This document shows, one piece after another, positions 17,971-28,434 of a DNA stretch of 64,000 nucleotides. The position numbers and the translations under genes were made by a program. The stretch comes from Lancefieldella rimae ATCC 49626 (GTDB taxonomy: Bacteria > Actinomycetota > Coriobacteriia > Coriobacteriales > Atopobiaceae). The notes beneath the pieces are model-generated. The model did no database searches. It saw only the letters and a list, made by a program, of their open reading frames with translations, and was not told where the DNA came from. The stretch's first letter is position 1, and each line of letters starts with the position of its first letter. The DNA lies in NCBI RefSeq assembly GCF_000174015.1, contig NZ_ACFE01000005.1:1-64000 (forward strand), read 5' to 3'.

Positions 17971-20550
17971 CTAAGCTACGATATTTACAAGACGTCCCGG
18001 AACTACAATGACCTTGCGAATCTCTCTTCCCTCAAGCTGCTGTGCAACCGCCTGTTGTGCCGCATGAGAAAGTTCGTCCTCAGATGCATCGGCATCAACC
18101 ATGATTCGGGCGCGCACCTTGCCCTTAATCTGCACTGCAATTTCAATGGTATTGCTTTTTGCCTGCGCTTCGTCAAAGATTGGCCACGGTTCATGGTAGA
18201 CCGGTGTCTCTTTGTGGAGAGCGGTATGCTGAAGCTCTTCTGCCCAGTGCGGAATGATGGGTGCAAGCATGGCGACAATATCAGAGGCAACTCGATAACA
18301 AAGAGCTTGTGAGCGCTCGCTCTCCGCTACGTCATTGAGATATGAGCTGACCGCATTGATGAGTTCCATAATCGCCGAAATTGCCGTATTGAACTGACCT
18401 TCATCAAACTCATGAGTACAGCGAAGACCCAGTGCGTGCAGTTCTCGGTTCAGTGCCGCTGACGCCGCATCAAGCGTTGTAGGATCAAGAGTCGCAGAAG
18501 CGTCTGCTGTTTTGGTAAGCTCCCAGACAATACGCCAGGCGCGCTTAATAAAGCGATTTGCTCCGGCAACAGCTTTTTCATCCCAATCGAAATCTTTTTC
18601 GGGTGGTGCCACGAAAAGAATGGCTAGACGCATGGTGTCGGCACCGTATGGTTCAATAACAGAGCTTGGAGGCACCACGTTGCCCTTAGATTTTGACATG
18701 GTGTCGCCATGTTCATCTTTCACCATTCCCTGCGTCAACAGATTCTTAAACGGCTCGTCAATTCCGATCATGCCAAGATCACGCAGAACCTTGGTAAAGA
18801 ACCTCGAATACAGCAGGTGCAAAATAGCGTGTTCAATACCGCCGATGTAATTATCGACCGGCATCCAGCGATCGACGGATTCCTTTGAAAACGGCAGCTC
18901 TTCATTATGTGGGTCGCAATATCTCAGGTAATACCAACTTGAGCAGGTGAAGGTATCCATCGTATCGGTAATGCGATGTGCGGGACGTCCGCAAGTCGGA
19001 CAGATTGTTTCATAGAACTCTTTGCACTCGGCAAGCGTGTCACCTGCGGAAAGGTCAAGGTCATCAGGAAGTTTCACGGGAAGTTCGTCATAGGGTACCG
19101 GCACATCCCCGCAATGATCGCAGTGGATCATAGGAATCGGATTTCCCCAATACCTCTGACGTGAAATAAGCCAGTCACGCAAACGGAACTGTACCGTGCG
19201 TCGCCCGACGCTATGTTTGGTTAAAAATGCAACGACGGCTTTCTCTGCTTCGGAATGCTTGCCTCCTCGAAGGCCCGTGAACTCACCGGATTGAACAAGG
19301 ATGCCCGTCGTATCCATAGGGCCATCCCAATCCACCGAAGTCATACGGCGCTCTTGAACTCCTTTAAGCTCATCGTAAATATCAGTGCCTTCTTCACAGA
19401 TGATAGGAACGATGGGAAGGTCATACTTCTTGGCAAAATCAAAGTCGCGCTTATCGCCGGCAGGCACACCCATAACGGCGCCGGTACCGTAATCGAGAAG
19501 CACATAATCAGACACCCAAATAGGAACGGATTCGCCGGTAACGGGATTGAGTGCGTAGCGTCCCGTGAATACGCCGTGCTTCTCGCGGTCGGTTCCTTGC
19601 CGCTCAATGGAAGTAACTTTTGTGGCAGCTTCCTTCAAATCGGTAAAGGCAGCCTCATATTCTGTGTCGGCAACAAGTTCTGCCGCAAGCGAGGACTCAG
19701 GCGGCAACAGCATAAACGTACAACCATAAATAGTGTCCGCACGGGTGGTAAAGACGGTGATTTTGGTGTCAGTGGGTGTGACGCCGTCAACGTCTGCTAA
19801 AACAAAATCAATCTCCGCGCCCTCCGAGCGACCAATCCAGTTTGCCTGCATGGCTTTTACTCGCTCGGGCCATCCGTCTAGCTGGTTAAGATCGTCGAGA
19901 AGTTCCTGGGCATAATCGGTAATACGAAGATACCACTGAGAAAGTTCGCGTTTTTCGGGAACGGCGCCACATCTCCAACACCGGCCGTTAACAACCTGCT
20001 CGTTTGCGAGAACGGTTTTATCATTGGGACACCAATTTACCGGAGACGTTGCGCGGTATACCAGTCCCTTCTCGTACATCTTCAAAAAGATCCACTGACC
20101 CCACTTGTAATATTCGGGATCACAGGTATTGAACATACGGTCTTTGTCGTATGCAAAACCCATACGAAACATCGTCTTCACGGCTTGATCGATGTTTTTG
20201 TGTGTCCAGACTGAAGGTTGCGTATTGTGTTTGATAGCAGCATTTTCTGCAGGAAGACCAAAGGCGTCAAAGCCCATAGGATGCAGTACGTCATAGCCTC
20301 TCATGCGGGCTTGGCGAGCCATGGCGTCACCGATGGTGTAATTGCGTGCGTGCCCCATATGAAGATCGCCCGAAGGATACGGAAACATTTCGAGTACATA
20401 TTTCTTTGGCCGCGCAGGGTCTTCTTCTGTTTTGTATAGGCCTTCTTCATCCCAAATATGCTGCCACTTTGTTTCTATTGCCTCAGCGTCATAGGCAGGA
20501 AAATCATCTTGTGGCTGGTTGTTTTTCTCGGTATCAGATTGCTCTGCCAT
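17971..20550 (-). CDS. leuS: Leucyl-tRNA synthetase
   Basis: 859-residue class Ia synthetase. It has the HIGH-type motif [16 protein letters not shown], the KMSKS-type motif [11 protein letters not shown], a Zn-ribbon-like insertion (CPTCGRPAH), and the CP1 editing domain with the TTRADT stretch. The ATG at 20550 follows AAAGGAG; the upstream in-frame extension overlaps a hairpin and is not supported. I found no T-box upstream, unlike ileS. Confidence 0.97.
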   Translation of the reverse strand: MAEQSDTEKNNQPQDDFPAYDAEAIETKWQHIWDEEGLYKTEEDPARPKKYVLEMFPYPSGDLHMGHARNYTIGDAMARQARMRGYDVLHPMGFDAFGLPAENAAIKHNTQPSVWTHKNIDQAVKTMFRMGFAYDKDRMFNTCDPEYYKWGQWIFLKMYEKGLVYRATSPVNWCPNDKTVLANEQVVNGRCWRCGAVPEKRELSQWYLRITDYAQELLDDLNQLDGWPERVKAMQANWIGRSEGAEIDFVLADVDGVTPTDTKITVFTTRADTIYGCTFMLLPPESSLAAELVADTEYEAAFTDLKEAATKVTSIERQGTDREKHGVFTGRYALNPVTGESVPIWVSDYVLLDYGTGAVMGVPAGDKRDFDFAKKYDLPIVPIICEEGTDIYDELKGVQERRMTSVDWDGPMDTTGILVQSGEFTGLRGGKHSEAEKAVVAFLTKHSVGRRTVQFRLRDWLISRQRYWGNPIPMIHCDHCGDVPVPYDELPVKLPDDLDLSAGDTLAECKEFYETICPTCGRPAHRITDTMDTFTCSSWYYLRYCDPHNEELPFSKESVDRWMPVDNYIGGIEHAILHLLYSRFFTKVLRDLGMIGIDEPFKNLLTQGMVKDEHGDTMSKSKGNVVPPSSVIEPYGADTMRLAILFVAPPEKDFDWDEKAVAGANRFIKRAWRIVWELTKTADASATLDPTTLDAASAALNRELHALGLRCTHEFDEGQFNTAISAIMELINAVSSYLNDVAESERSQALCYRVASDIVAMLAPIIPHWAEELQHTALHKETPVYHEPWPIFDEAQAKSNTIEIAVQIKGKVRARIMVDADASEDELSHAAQQAVAQQLEGREIRKVIVVPGRLVNIVA

Positions 20551-20569
20551 CTGACGACTCCTTTCTAAA

Positions 20570-20602
20570 GCAAACGCCACCGGAAAACTCCAGTGGCTGT
20601 TG
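20570..20602 (-). terminator. guaB-leuS intercistronic hairpin (terminator or attenuator)
   Basis: On the minus strand GCCACTGG pairs with CCGGTGGC around the loop AGTTTT. An outer GCAAAC/GTTTGC helix extends the stem, with AACA unpaired between the two helices on the 5' side. It is followed by TTTAGAAAGGAG, the leuS ribosome site. It lies directly between the guaB stop and leuS, so it may end guaB transcripts or meter leuS. Confidence 0.6.
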
Positions 20603-20624
20603 TTTGCATTACCTGAACTTCATA

Positions 20625-22148
20625 CTACGAACGGAAATTGTAACTGACTTGCTGGTGTTGATCTTTCAGCAGCACGTCATGCGCGCCACCCTCAACGATG
20701 GAAGTCGCAGACACCAAGGTGATCTTTGCTTTCTCGCGAAGTTCGTTGATATCCAAAGCACCGCAGTTGCACATCGTGGACTTTACCTTCAAAAGCGAGC
20801 CTTCAACTCCCTCTTTAAGCGGTCCGGCATACGGAACATAGGAATCAACGCCCTCAACAAACGAGAGGCCACGCTTGTTGCCGCCAAGATCGTAGCGCTG
20901 CCAATTACGCGCGCGAGCAGAACCTTCACCCCAATATTCTTTCATATAGGAGCCGTTAACGTTCACGCGATTAGAAGGACTCTCATCAAAACGTGCAAAA
21001 TAGCGACCCAACATCATGAAATCGGAACCCATCGCAAGGGCAAGAGTCATGTGGTAGTCATACACAATACCGCCGTCGGAGCAAATGGGAATGTAGATGC
21101 CTGTTTCCTCAAAGTACGCATCACGTGCACGGGCTACGTCAATAACCGAGGTGGCTTGGCCGCGGCCAATGCCCTTCTGCTCTCGCGTAATGCAGATGGA
21201 GCCTCCGCCGATGCCGATCTTGACAAAGTCAGCTCCTGCATCTGCAAGGAACCTGAAGCCTTCTGCATCGACAACGTTTCCTGCTCCTACTTTGACTGAA
21301 TCCCCATAGGTCTGGCGAATCCACTTGAGCGTACGAGCCTGCCACTCCGAATATCCCTCGGAAGAATCAATACAAAGCACATCCGCGCCAGCCTCTACCA
21401 AAAGCGGCACACGGGTTTCATAATCACGCGTATTGATGCCCGCACCAACCAGATAGCGCTTTGATGCGTCAAGCAGCTCATTCGGAGCCGATTTATGAGA
21501 ATCATAGTCTTTGCGGAATACAAGGCTTACCAAATATCCGCTGGTATCCACAATGGGAAGCGCATTGAGTTTATTGTTCCAGATGATATCGTTTGCTTCT
21601 TTGAGTGTTGTGGTCTCAGGAGCAGAAATAATCTCATCCACGGGAGTCATAAACTCGGCAACTTTCTTGGTTATATCATCGCGAGAAGGACGATAATCCC
21701 GAGACGTCACGATACCCACAAGCTTGCCATATGAGGTACCATCAGCGGTCACAGGCATTGTTGAGTGTCCGGTTTTCTCTTTTAGTTCAAGTACCTCGGC
21801 CAAGGTCATGTCGGGCGTCAGTGTGGAATCGGACACAACAAATCCTGCTTTATAGCTCTTAACCTCACGAATCATCTGAGCTTCATCCTCAGCGGATTGA
21901 GAGCCATAAATAAAGGAAAGGCCGCCTTGCTGTGCCAACGCAATCGCAAGACGAGGACCGGAAACAGCCTGCATAACTGCAGAAACCATAGGAATGTTAA
22001 GACTTAGGGCAGGTTCTTCTCCCTTTTTAAACTTAACAAGAGGAGTTTTGAGCGACACGTTTGCAGGAATGTTCTCAGCAGAAGAATAACCTGGAACGAG
22101 CAGATATTCAGAAAAGGTATGTGACTCACCCTCGAAGAACTTTGCCAT
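20625..22148 (-). CDS. guaB: Inosine-5'-monophosphate dehydrogenase
   Basis: 507-residue enzyme oxidising IMP to XMP, the committed step to GMP. A TIM-barrel core is interrupted by two CBS domains ([31 protein letters not shown]). The active-site loop [13 protein letters not shown] carries the catalytic Cys, followed by the C-terminal [12 protein letters not shown] and [18 protein letters not shown]. The ATG at 22148 follows GGAAAGGAG by 9 bases; the frame is open further upstream but without family match. The flap differs from the more common GPGSICTTR. Confidence 0.93.
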   Translation of the reverse strand: MAKFFEGESHTFSEYLLVPGYSSAENIPANVSLKTPLVKFKKGEEPALSLNIPMVSAVMQAVSGPRLAIALAQQGGLSFIYGSQSAEDEAQMIREVKSYKAGFVVSDSTLTPDMTLAEVLELKEKTGHSTMPVTADGTSYGKLVGIVTSRDYRPSRDDITKKVAEFMTPVDEIISAPETTTLKEANDIIWNNKLNALPIVDTSGYLVSLVFRKDYDSHKSAPNELLDASKRYLVGAGINTRDYETRVPLLVEAGADVLCIDSSEGYSEWQARTLKWIRQTYGDSVKVGAGNVVDAEGFRFLADAGADFVKIGIGGGSICITREQKGIGRGQATSVIDVARARDAYFEETGIYIPICSDGGIVYDYHMTLALAMGSDFMMLGRYFARFDESPSNRVNVNGSYMKEYWGEGSARARNWQRYDLGGNKRGLSFVEGVDSYVPYAGPLKEGVEGSLLKVKSTMCNCGALDINELREKAKITLVSATSIVEGGAHDVLLKDQHQQVSYNFRS

Positions 22149-22255
22149 TACGTATGGCTCCTTTCCGGCCTTATAGCCACCCAAAGTCTTTTGCCTTGAC
22201 ACTTTAACACCATATGCATCCAACATCCATATAAAACCAGTTTTGACATCACGTG

Positions 22256-23548
22256 TTAATCGGCTACGACATCCTCAAAATTAACCGCAATGTCATGCTT
22301 TGTGGGCACCCATTCCACTTTTTTGAAAAGAGCCACGATGGTAATGGGAACGTAGGTAATCATGAAAATCGGAAACGTAAAGAGATTGGTAAAAATGCGC
22401 CAGCGCTTCTTAACATGAAAGTGCTTGTGCTCAGATACTGTAGTGATCACGCCGAGAATAAAAAAGACGATGTACATGGAAAAGACCGTCATCACAAGAG
22501 AACCCGAGCAAAGAGCGAGCTCTGCATCTGTGGCGATAAATCCGTGACTTAGATATCCCACCAACAAGTACGTACCGTTAATGAACGTTGAAAGCAGTGT
22601 CAAAATCATGCCGGGAGCAACGGTCATAAGCATGTCGTACGAAGCAAATTGTCCTTTTATAATTCCTTTTAAGAGATCAGTTCCATACGAGAAAAACACC
22701 TGGTAAAAACCCTTGGTCCAACGTAGGCGTTGTATCCATGAAGCTTTAAACGTCAAAGGCTGCTCGTCGAAAAACTCCGCCGGAGCATACCCAATCTGAA
22801 TATTATGAGCGCAGCAAAACGTTGAAAACTGAATGTCTTCCGTAAGTGTATGAAAATCCCACCCATGCATACCTTTGACAATACGGGCGGATACCATCCA
22901 TCCGGAACCGGAAATAGCGCAGCTAGTGCCCATCATCATTCGGGCGTTGTTCAAAAACTTTGCCTCACGCATAAACCATGTGGCATATGCCGAGCTTATC
23001 CAACTGGAGTCAAAGTTCTTTGAATTTCGATAGCTTGTACAAACCAGATACCCTGCATCAAACGCTTGATTGATAACGGAAAGGTAATTTGGGGCCACGA
23101 GGTTATCTGCGTCCATAACCACAAACGCCTCGTAGGTATCTCCATATTCATTGAGGATGCGATTAAACCCATAATCCATAACCCAGCTTTTTCCCTTACG
23201 GGCAAGGTCATTTCTCTCCCACGTAATGGCTCCCGCTTTGCGTGCCTCTTCTGCGGTCTTATCCGTACAGGCATCGGCTACCACAAAGACGTCCATAAGC
23301 TCCCGCGGATAATCCTGTGCCAAGATTGAACGCACCAGATTTCCAATCACAGGCTCTTCATTATGAGCGGCAATAAAAAAAGCATACCGATGCTGCTTTT
23401 TGGCAGGTGGAAGACGCACCTCACCCTTGAACATCACGCGAATGATATAGATGATCTGATAGAAGTATGCCAACGTAAAGAAGAGCCATATAACCAGGTT
23501 AAAAATAACAATTGGTGTCAACCCAAGCCTATTTAGTTGCATTGGCAT
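22256..23548 (-). CDS. Membrane-bound family 2 glycosyltransferase
   Basis: 430 residues: an N-terminal membrane helix, then a GT2 domain ([35 protein letters not shown], the metal-binding VVMDADN, the acceptor-site TEDIQ and the QxxRW motif QRLRW), then three or four C-terminal helices. This layout fits processive or semi-processive polysaccharide synthases (BcsA/IcaA/hyaluronan-like). The product is unknown. The ATG at 23548 follows AGGGG and lies 8 bp after the pseudouridine synthase, so it is likely the last gene of the ileS-lspA-rluD run. Confidence 0.85.
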   Translation of the reverse strand: MPMQLNRLGLTPIVIFNLVIWLFFTLAYFYQIIYIIRVMFKGEVRLPPAKKQHRYAFFIAAHNEEPVIGNLVRSILAQDYPRELMDVFVVADACTDKTAEEARKAGAITWERNDLARKGKSWVMDYGFNRILNEYGDTYEAFVVMDADNLVAPNYLSVINQAFDAGYLVCTSYRNSKNFDSSWISSAYATWFMREAKFLNNARMMMGTSCAISGSGWMVSARIVKGMHGWDFHTLTEDIQFSTFCCAHNIQIGYAPAEFFDEQPLTFKASWIQRLRWTKGFYQVFFSYGTDLLKGIIKGQFASYDMLMTVAPGMILTLLSTFINGTYLLVGYLSHGFIATDAELALCSGSLVMTVFSMYIVFFILGVITTVSEHKHFHVKKRWRIFTNLFTFPIFMITYVPITIVALFKKVEWVPTKHDIAVNFEDVVAD

Positions 23549-23556
23549 ATATACCC

Positions 23557-24573
23557 CTACGCTCCAAGCCGAGGACAAATCTCCGTACCGGCTGCTGTTC
23601 TTCCCATAGAAAGCTCTTCTTGTGATTTTAACGCAGCGAGAAGGTCTTGCGGCAGAGAGTCTGTAAGCTCTATCGTTTCTCCCGTAACCGGATGTTCAAA
23701 CTGAATGTGCCAAGAATGGAGAAACTGACGCTTGAGACCTAAATTAAGTCGCTCGTCTTTACGGCCGTACAGCTGATCTCCTACCACGGGATGACCCACA
23801 TGACGCATGTGGACACGAATCTGATGGGTACGTCCTGTGTAAAGATGACACTCCAAAAGCGAATAACCCTCACCTCTACGACCTGCCTCAAAACGTTCAA
23901 GCGTCCGGAAGGTAGTAATGGCTTCTCGAGCACCGGGTGCATCCGTTACCGTCATCTTTAAGCGATCACGTATGGAGCGAGCAATGCCCGTTTCAATGGT
24001 CCCCTCGTCAGGGGCAACATAGCCCTGTACCAAAACCACGTAACGACGATCGAGCACTCGAAGGCGAATAAGATCTTGAAGAGCTTTCTGAACCTCATCA
24101 GACTTGGCCGCCACCATAAGACCCGAGGTATCCATATCCAAGCGATGTACGATACCAGGGCGATCCTCGCCCTGCAAAAGCCCCAAATGCTCGTAGCCAC
24201 AATGAGCCACCAAGGCATTGGCAAGGGTATCGTCAATATGTCCGGGTGAAGGATGACAGACAAGCCCTGCCTGTTTGGAAAGCACGATAAGATATTGATC
24301 TTCAAAGCGGATATCAAGTGGAATGTCAGGATTTGGAACAAGAAGCCCCGCCTCAGGTTCTCCCTTTGGAAGCACTACCATAAGGCGATCACCAAGCAAC
24401 ACTTTCTCAGACTTAGAAGATACCGGCGTCCCATTAATGAATACCTTGCCCTCTTCAACAAGCTTTGCACAAGCACTCCGTGAAGGAAGCTCATCTTGAG
24501 CAGCGAGAAAAGCGTCAATCCTGATGCCATCACCTTCCGGTCCCACCAGTATGTCAAAGACGCGTTCAGCCAC
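23557..24573 (-). CDS. RluD-family 23S rRNA pseudouridine synthase
   Basis: 338 residues. An N-terminal S4 RNA-binding domain (RIDAFLAAQDELPSRSACAKLVEEGKVFING) precedes the RluA/RluD catalytic domain with HRLDMDTSGLMV (active Asp) and GRTHQIRVHMRHVGHPVVGD. It modifies uridines in the large rRNA. The start overlaps the lspA stop by 8 bp. The lspA-rluD pair is common in Gram-positives. Confidence 0.93.
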   Translation of the reverse strand: MAERVFDILVGPEGDGIRIDAFLAAQDELPSRSACAKLVEEGKVFINGTPVSSKSEKVLLGDRLMVVLPKGEPEAGLLVPNPDIPLDIRFEDQYLIVLSKQAGLVCHPSPGHIDDTLANALVAHCGYEHLGLLQGEDRPGIVHRLDMDTSGLMVAAKSDEVQKALQDLIRLRVLDRRYVVLVQGYVAPDEGTIETGIARSIRDRLKMTVTDAPGAREAITTFRTLERFEAGRRGEGYSLLECHLYTGRTHQIRVHMRHVGHPVVGDQLYGRKDERLNLGLKRQFLHSWHIQFEHPVTGETIELTDSLPQDLLAALKSQEELSMGRTAAGTEICPRLGA

Positions 24574-25150
24574 GCGCTACTTCGCCGTCCTTCTCGCCGT
24601 CCTCATCGTTCTCTTTGTTGGCTCCGCTCTCTTTCTCACCGGCGTCCTCACCATTTTTATCAGAGCGTCTTTTGGAATCCCACACAAACCAGTAGATACA
24701 CGCCGCGATAATGCCGCATGTCACAAAGATGTCCGCCACATTAAAAATCGCAAAGTTCATAAACGTGGTAGCCAAAAAATCAGTTACACTCCCATGAGCC
24801 ACGCGCTCAAGACCATTACCGATGCCGCCACCGGCCACAAGTCCGAGGATGGCAATGAGCGGCAACGGCAGGTTTTTCTCGCGCATGACTGCATATATCA
24901 TGCCAAGTACCACAACGGCGGTAAGGGCTGCAAAAAACAGAGGTCGCCCGCTCCCGATGGAAAAAGCGGCGCCATCGTTTTGGACATGAAAGAGATCAAG
25001 CATGCCTGGAATAAACGGCCGCCTTGAACCTGCAGGGATGTTTGAGAGAACCCAGCGCTTCGTTAACTGATCAAGTGAAAAAGCAATGGCACCCGCCCAG
25101 CAAAAGATTGCCAGGCGGATACCAAGACTTTGTTGCGTGCGAACAGTCAC
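24566..25150 (-). CDS. lspA: Lipoprotein signal peptidase II with charged C-terminal tail
   Basis: 194-residue membrane aspartyl protease that removes prolipoprotein signal peptides. Four hydrophobic segments are visible, with catalytic Asp motifs GSVTDFL and FNVADIF, plus NDGAAFSIG. After the last helix comes a 37-residue, very charged Glu/Lys/Asp/Gly tail, unusual for LspA, that contains a GGCGAGAAG copy (24590-24598). It would process the MglB and amino-acid-binding lipoproteins in this window. Confidence 0.93.
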   Translation of the reverse strand: MTVRTQQSLGIRLAIFCWAGAIAFSLDQLTKRWVLSNIPAGSRRPFIPGMLDLFHVQNDGAAFSIGSGRPLFFAALTAVVVLGMIYAVMREKNLPLPLIAILGLVAGGGIGNGLERVAHGSVTDFLATTFMNFAIFNVADIFVTCGIIAACIYWFVWDSKRRSDKNGEDAGEKESGANKENDEDGEKDGEVARG

Positions 25151-25158
25151 ACGTACTC

Positions 25159-27972
25159 CTATTCAATCGTGCTCTGTGCAACCACCTCATGGCAGCGGTG
25201 ACAGAGATGATCCTCACCGAGGTTGCGCCAGTTCCAGCAACGGTCGCAGCGCTCTCCATCCGCCAAAAAGACAGAGACGGCAAGCTCGGCACCTTCTGAA
25301 ACAGTTACCGCAGAGCATACAAATACCTCGGCAAAGTCTACATCAGCATCGTTTACGCATTGGAATGCCTCGGCGGGAAGCACTACCTCGGCGCGCGTTG
25401 CCTGCGTAGTCTTTTCCGTAATCTCTCCGGCCTCAAGTGCCGTCTCATATGCCTTGGTATATGCCGCACGAGCATCGGAAAGTACCTGGTAGGCAGGAAG
25501 GAGTTTCTCGTATTCTAGGCGTGTTAACGGTGCCTGGTACCAATCGAGAAGTGCTGCGAATTTCTGACCCTCGCGCAAAGATTCAGGTAAAAATTCCATT
25601 GCCTCATCGGTGGTGTATACCAAAATAGGCTGCAAATCATGCACAAGCATAGAGAGGATTTCCGCCCACACTGTCTGTGCGCAGCGGCGGGACTCGGAAT
25701 CAGCGGCATCACAATACATGCGGTCTTTGGTGGCATTGAGGTATCCATTGGAAAGTTCAATGATGTAGTCATAGAGCACGCGGAAAACGTTATTAAACCG
25801 ATAGCCCTCATACGCCTCGGTCACGACATCATGTACCTCGCACATGCGAGCCAATACCAAACGATCATACGCAGTAAGTTTTGCAACAGGAACGGCATCG
25901 GTTGCAGGATTGAATTGACCTTCAAGCTCACCTAAAAGGAAACGAATGGTATTGCGGAAACGACGATAGGCATCTCCGACCTGAGCCAAAATGGCATCGT
26001 CGCAAGGAACGTCATTGGAAGTATCAACGGAGGCAACCCACAGGCGCAACACATCCGCACCGCGCTCGGCACACACCTTATTGGGGTCAATAACATTACC
26101 CAAAGACTTACTCATCTTGCGGCCCTGACCGTCAAGGGTAAAGCCCTGGGAAACAACGGCTTTATACGGTGCCATATCATACGCACCCACAGACGTCATG
26201 AGCGAACTCATGAACCATCCGCGGTGCTGATCCGAGCCTTCCAAATACATATCGGCCGGGAAACGAAGTTCAGGCCGATGTTTGCACACTGCCGTATGGG
26301 AAACGCCTGAGTCCCACCATACGTCCAGGATGTCCTTATTGGCTTTGAGATGATGTCCGCCACATTGAGGACAAGTGCACGCATCCCCTAAATAACTTGC
26401 AGGGTCATCGGTAAACCAGGCGTCGGAGCCCTTCGCCCTAAAGAGTTTGATCACGGCGTCAAGCGTATCATCGTTGATGATCGTCTCGCCGCAGTCCTCG
26501 CAGGTATAGGCAGGAATTGGTACACCCCAGTTGCGCTGGCGAGAAATACACCAGTCGGGACGTCCCTCAACCATCGAGCCAATACGCTTTACGGCATTCG
26601 CAGGATAGAAGGCCACCTTGGAGAGCTCATCGAGCGCCTCCTGACGGAGGTTTGTCTTATCCATGGAAACAAACCATTGGCTGGTGGCGCGGAAGATAAC
26701 GGGATTCTTGCAGCGCCAACAGTGTGGATAGCTGTGGGTAATGTCTTCTGCGAGAATAAGCACGCCACGCTCACGCAACCACTCAACAATGACGGGATTT
26801 GCCTCATTGACCTCCATACCCGAGAAGGGACCACCCGTACCGGGGCCTTCTCCGGTAAAGAAATGGCCGTCATCGTCAACCGGCATGGTCTGAGGAATGT
26901 CAAACTTTACGCCGGCATTGTAGTCGTCAACGCCATGACCGGGTGCTGAGTGGACAACGCCGGTACCGTCGTCAAGGGTTACGTAGTCGGCATAGATAAA
27001 CGCGCCTTCGCGGCCCTGCTCGCCAAAGATGGGTTGCTTGTAGGTATTACCCGCAAGCTCAACGCCTGTCTTTTTCCAAGTATTGCCGCTTGAGTCTTTT
27101 GCCAGAGTATAGCTGTCGTAGCCGAACTTCTCGGCACATTTTTGTGCAAGCGCTTCTGCCACAATCTCAACATGACCGTCAGAAAGCTCAAGCGCCACAT
27201 AGGTTGCTTCAGGATGCAGAATAACCGCCTCATCGGCCGGCAATGTCCAAGGCGTCGTAGTCCAAATATCAACCCACGTTTTACCCACATACGCCTCAAG
27301 GCCTTCAGGAACGCTCGTAAGTTCAAAGCGAACAAAAATGGCCATGGAGGTGACGTCGTGGTATTCAATCTCTGCCTCAGCCAAAGCGGTATGGCAGTGT
27401 GTACACCAGTGCACCGGCTTGGTCCCGCGATATACCGCTCCCTTGTCAAAGATAGCCTTAAAAATCTCAATATCGGTTGCATCGTAATCGGGTGTATACG
27501 TCAGATACGGATCGTCCCACTTTGCCAAAACACCAAGGCGCTTAAAGCCCTGGCGCTGCGTGTCAACCTGCTCAACGGCCATCTTTCGGCAGAGTTCACG
27601 AATCTTTTCCGTAGGCAGTGCATTGAACTTCTCGGTGCCGAGCATTTCCTCAACCTTATGTTCAATGGGCTGGCCGTGGCAGTCCCATCCGGGGATATAG
27701 GGAGTTTGAAAACCGCGCATGGCCTTGTAGCGATTGATGATGTCTTTGGAAATCTTGTTCTGTGCATGGCCTAGGTGAATGGGGCCATTGGCATAGGGAG
27801 GGCCATCATGGAGCACGAACTTCTCGTGACCCTCGTTCTTCTTCATAAGCAGCTCATAGAGGGCATTTTGGTTCCACAAAGCCAAACGCTTGGGCTCATT
27901 TTGCGCCAGCGACGCACGCATGGGGAACCCTGTGCGTGGCAAGTTTGTGGTCTTCTTATACTCGTTTGCCAT
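25159..27972 (-). CDS. ileS: Isoleucyl-tRNA synthetase
   Basis: 937-residue class Ia synthetase with HIGH-type motif GPPYANGPIHLGHAQNK, WDCHGQPIEHKVE, editing domain TTTPWTLPADEAV, KMSKS motif GRKMSKSLGNVIDP, and a C-terminal zinc finger with CDRCWNWRNLGEDHLCHRC. The ATG at 27972 (MANEYKKT) follows AGAAAGG. Expression is controlled by the upstream T-box with an isoleucine specifier. Confidence 0.98.
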   Translation of the reverse strand: MANEYKKTTNLPRTGFPMRASLAQNEPKRLALWNQNALYELLMKKNEGHEKFVLHDGPPYANGPIHLGHAQNKISKDIINRYKAMRGFQTPYIPGWDCHGQPIEHKVEEMLGTEKFNALPTEKIRELCRKMAVEQVDTQRQGFKRLGVLAKWDDPYLTYTPDYDATDIEIFKAIFDKGAVYRGTKPVHWCTHCHTALAEAEIEYHDVTSMAIFVRFELTSVPEGLEAYVGKTWVDIWTTTPWTLPADEAVILHPEATYVALELSDGHVEIVAEALAQKCAEKFGYDSYTLAKDSSGNTWKKTGVELAGNTYKQPIFGEQGREGAFIYADYVTLDDGTGVVHSAPGHGVDDYNAGVKFDIPQTMPVDDDGHFFTGEGPGTGGPFSGMEVNEANPVIVEWLRERGVLILAEDITHSYPHCWRCKNPVIFRATSQWFVSMDKTNLRQEALDELSKVAFYPANAVKRIGSMVEGRPDWCISRQRNWGVPIPAYTCEDCGETIINDDTLDAVIKLFRAKGSDAWFTDDPASYLGDACTCPQCGGHHLKANKDILDVWWDSGVSHTAVCKHRPELRFPADMYLEGSDQHRGWFMSSLMTSVGAYDMAPYKAVVSQGFTLDGQGRKMSKSLGNVIDPNKVCAERGADVLRLWVASVDTSNDVPCDDAILAQVGDAYRRFRNTIRFLLGELEGQFNPATDAVPVAKLTAYDRLVLARMCEVHDVVTEAYEGYRFNNVFRVLYDYIIELSNGYLNATKDRMYCDAADSESRRCAQTVWAEILSMLVHDLQPILVYTTDEAMEFLPESLREGQKFAALLDWYQAPLTRLEYEKLLPAYQVLSDARAAYTKAYETALEAGEITEKTTQATRAEVVLPAEAFQCVNDADVDFAEVFVCSAVTVSEGAELAVSVFLADGERCDRCWNWRNLGEDHLCHRCHEVVAQSTIE

Positions 27973-27994
27973 CCAAAACAACCTTTCTGGGCAC

Positions 27995-28031
27995 AAAAAA
28001 GCGCCCGTCCCCTGTTGCTGGGACGAAGCGC
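27995..28031 (-). terminator. T-box-controlled terminator before ileS
   Basis: GCGCTTCGTCCC (28031-28020) pairs with GGGGACGGGCGC (28012-28001) over 12 positions with two G-U pairs, followed by TTTTTTG. It is the regulated terminator of the T-box leader and ends 23 bases before the ileS start. Confidence 0.9.
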
Positions 28032-28130
28032 TTACGTCTACACTTCGCTTGTAACCACCCAGCGGCGAATGATCGCATACTCGGTTGGTCTGTTACGGCG
28101 ACCATATCCGGCAGCATCTACTTACGCTTG

Positions 28131-28150
28131 GGCGAGAAGATCTTCTCGCC
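28131..28150. repeat. Perfect 20-bp palindrome made of two DUS-like motifs
   Basis: GGCGAGAAGATCTTCTCGCC is its own reverse complement and joins two opposed copies of the GGCGAGAAGNNC motif. It sits in the T-box leader between stem I and the antiterminator, where the RNA would form a stem-loop, taking the place of a linker stem. Confidence 0.9.
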
Positions 28151-28272
28151 ACGCTTTTGAACTGCAGCTCCAAGGTGATTTTCACACGGACGCAAACGCG
28201 GGCTCTCAGCTTTCCCACTCTCTGTAGTTTGCGCTGCCCGAGCTACTCTCCTCTTCACAGCCGATGTGCACC

Positions 28273-28281
28273 ATAGTAGCA
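28273..28281 (-). promoter_or_regulatory. Candidate extended -10 promoter for the ileS T-box transcript
   Basis: The minus strand reads TGCTACTAT, an extended -10 (TGn plus TACTAT), just upstream of the first recognisable T-box bases. No good -35 is present, which extended -10 promoters tolerate. Confidence 0.4.
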
Positions 28282-28434
28282 CGCCTCACAAGCAATACCA
28301 CCCCTCAATTTGCCCGTTTACCCTTGCCGAAATTGACGGAAAGAGAACGGACCGTTTAAAACGGCTGTCAGATATCTTCAAAACGTCAAAGATGGTATAT
28401 TTTTTGCCATTTGTTTTCGTCGATTTGGAGAAGT

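Larger units (their letters stand above)
27994..28265 (-). promoter_or_regulatory. Isoleucine-specific T-box riboswitch of ileS
   Basis: The minus-strand leader shows T-box parts in order. Stem I has the CAGAGAGTGGG and GCTGAGAG elements (about 28235-28201). The specifier loop GTGAAAATCACC carries ATC (Ile) at 28179-28177. A linker hairpin holds a 20-bp palindrome at 28131-28150, and the T-box itself, TGGGTGGTTACAAGCG, is at 28061-28046. A 12-bp terminator stem with a T6 run follows at about 28030-27995. Uncharged tRNA-Ile would favour the antiterminator GCGAAG/CTTCGT over the terminator. The design is transcriptional; many actinobacterial ileS T-boxes are translational. Confidence 0.93.

Noticed and set aside
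20551-20624. T-box upstream of leuS
   Set aside because: Only a 74-bp gap with a hairpin; no T-box sequence or specifier loop. The same holds for the 16-bp gap before alaS.
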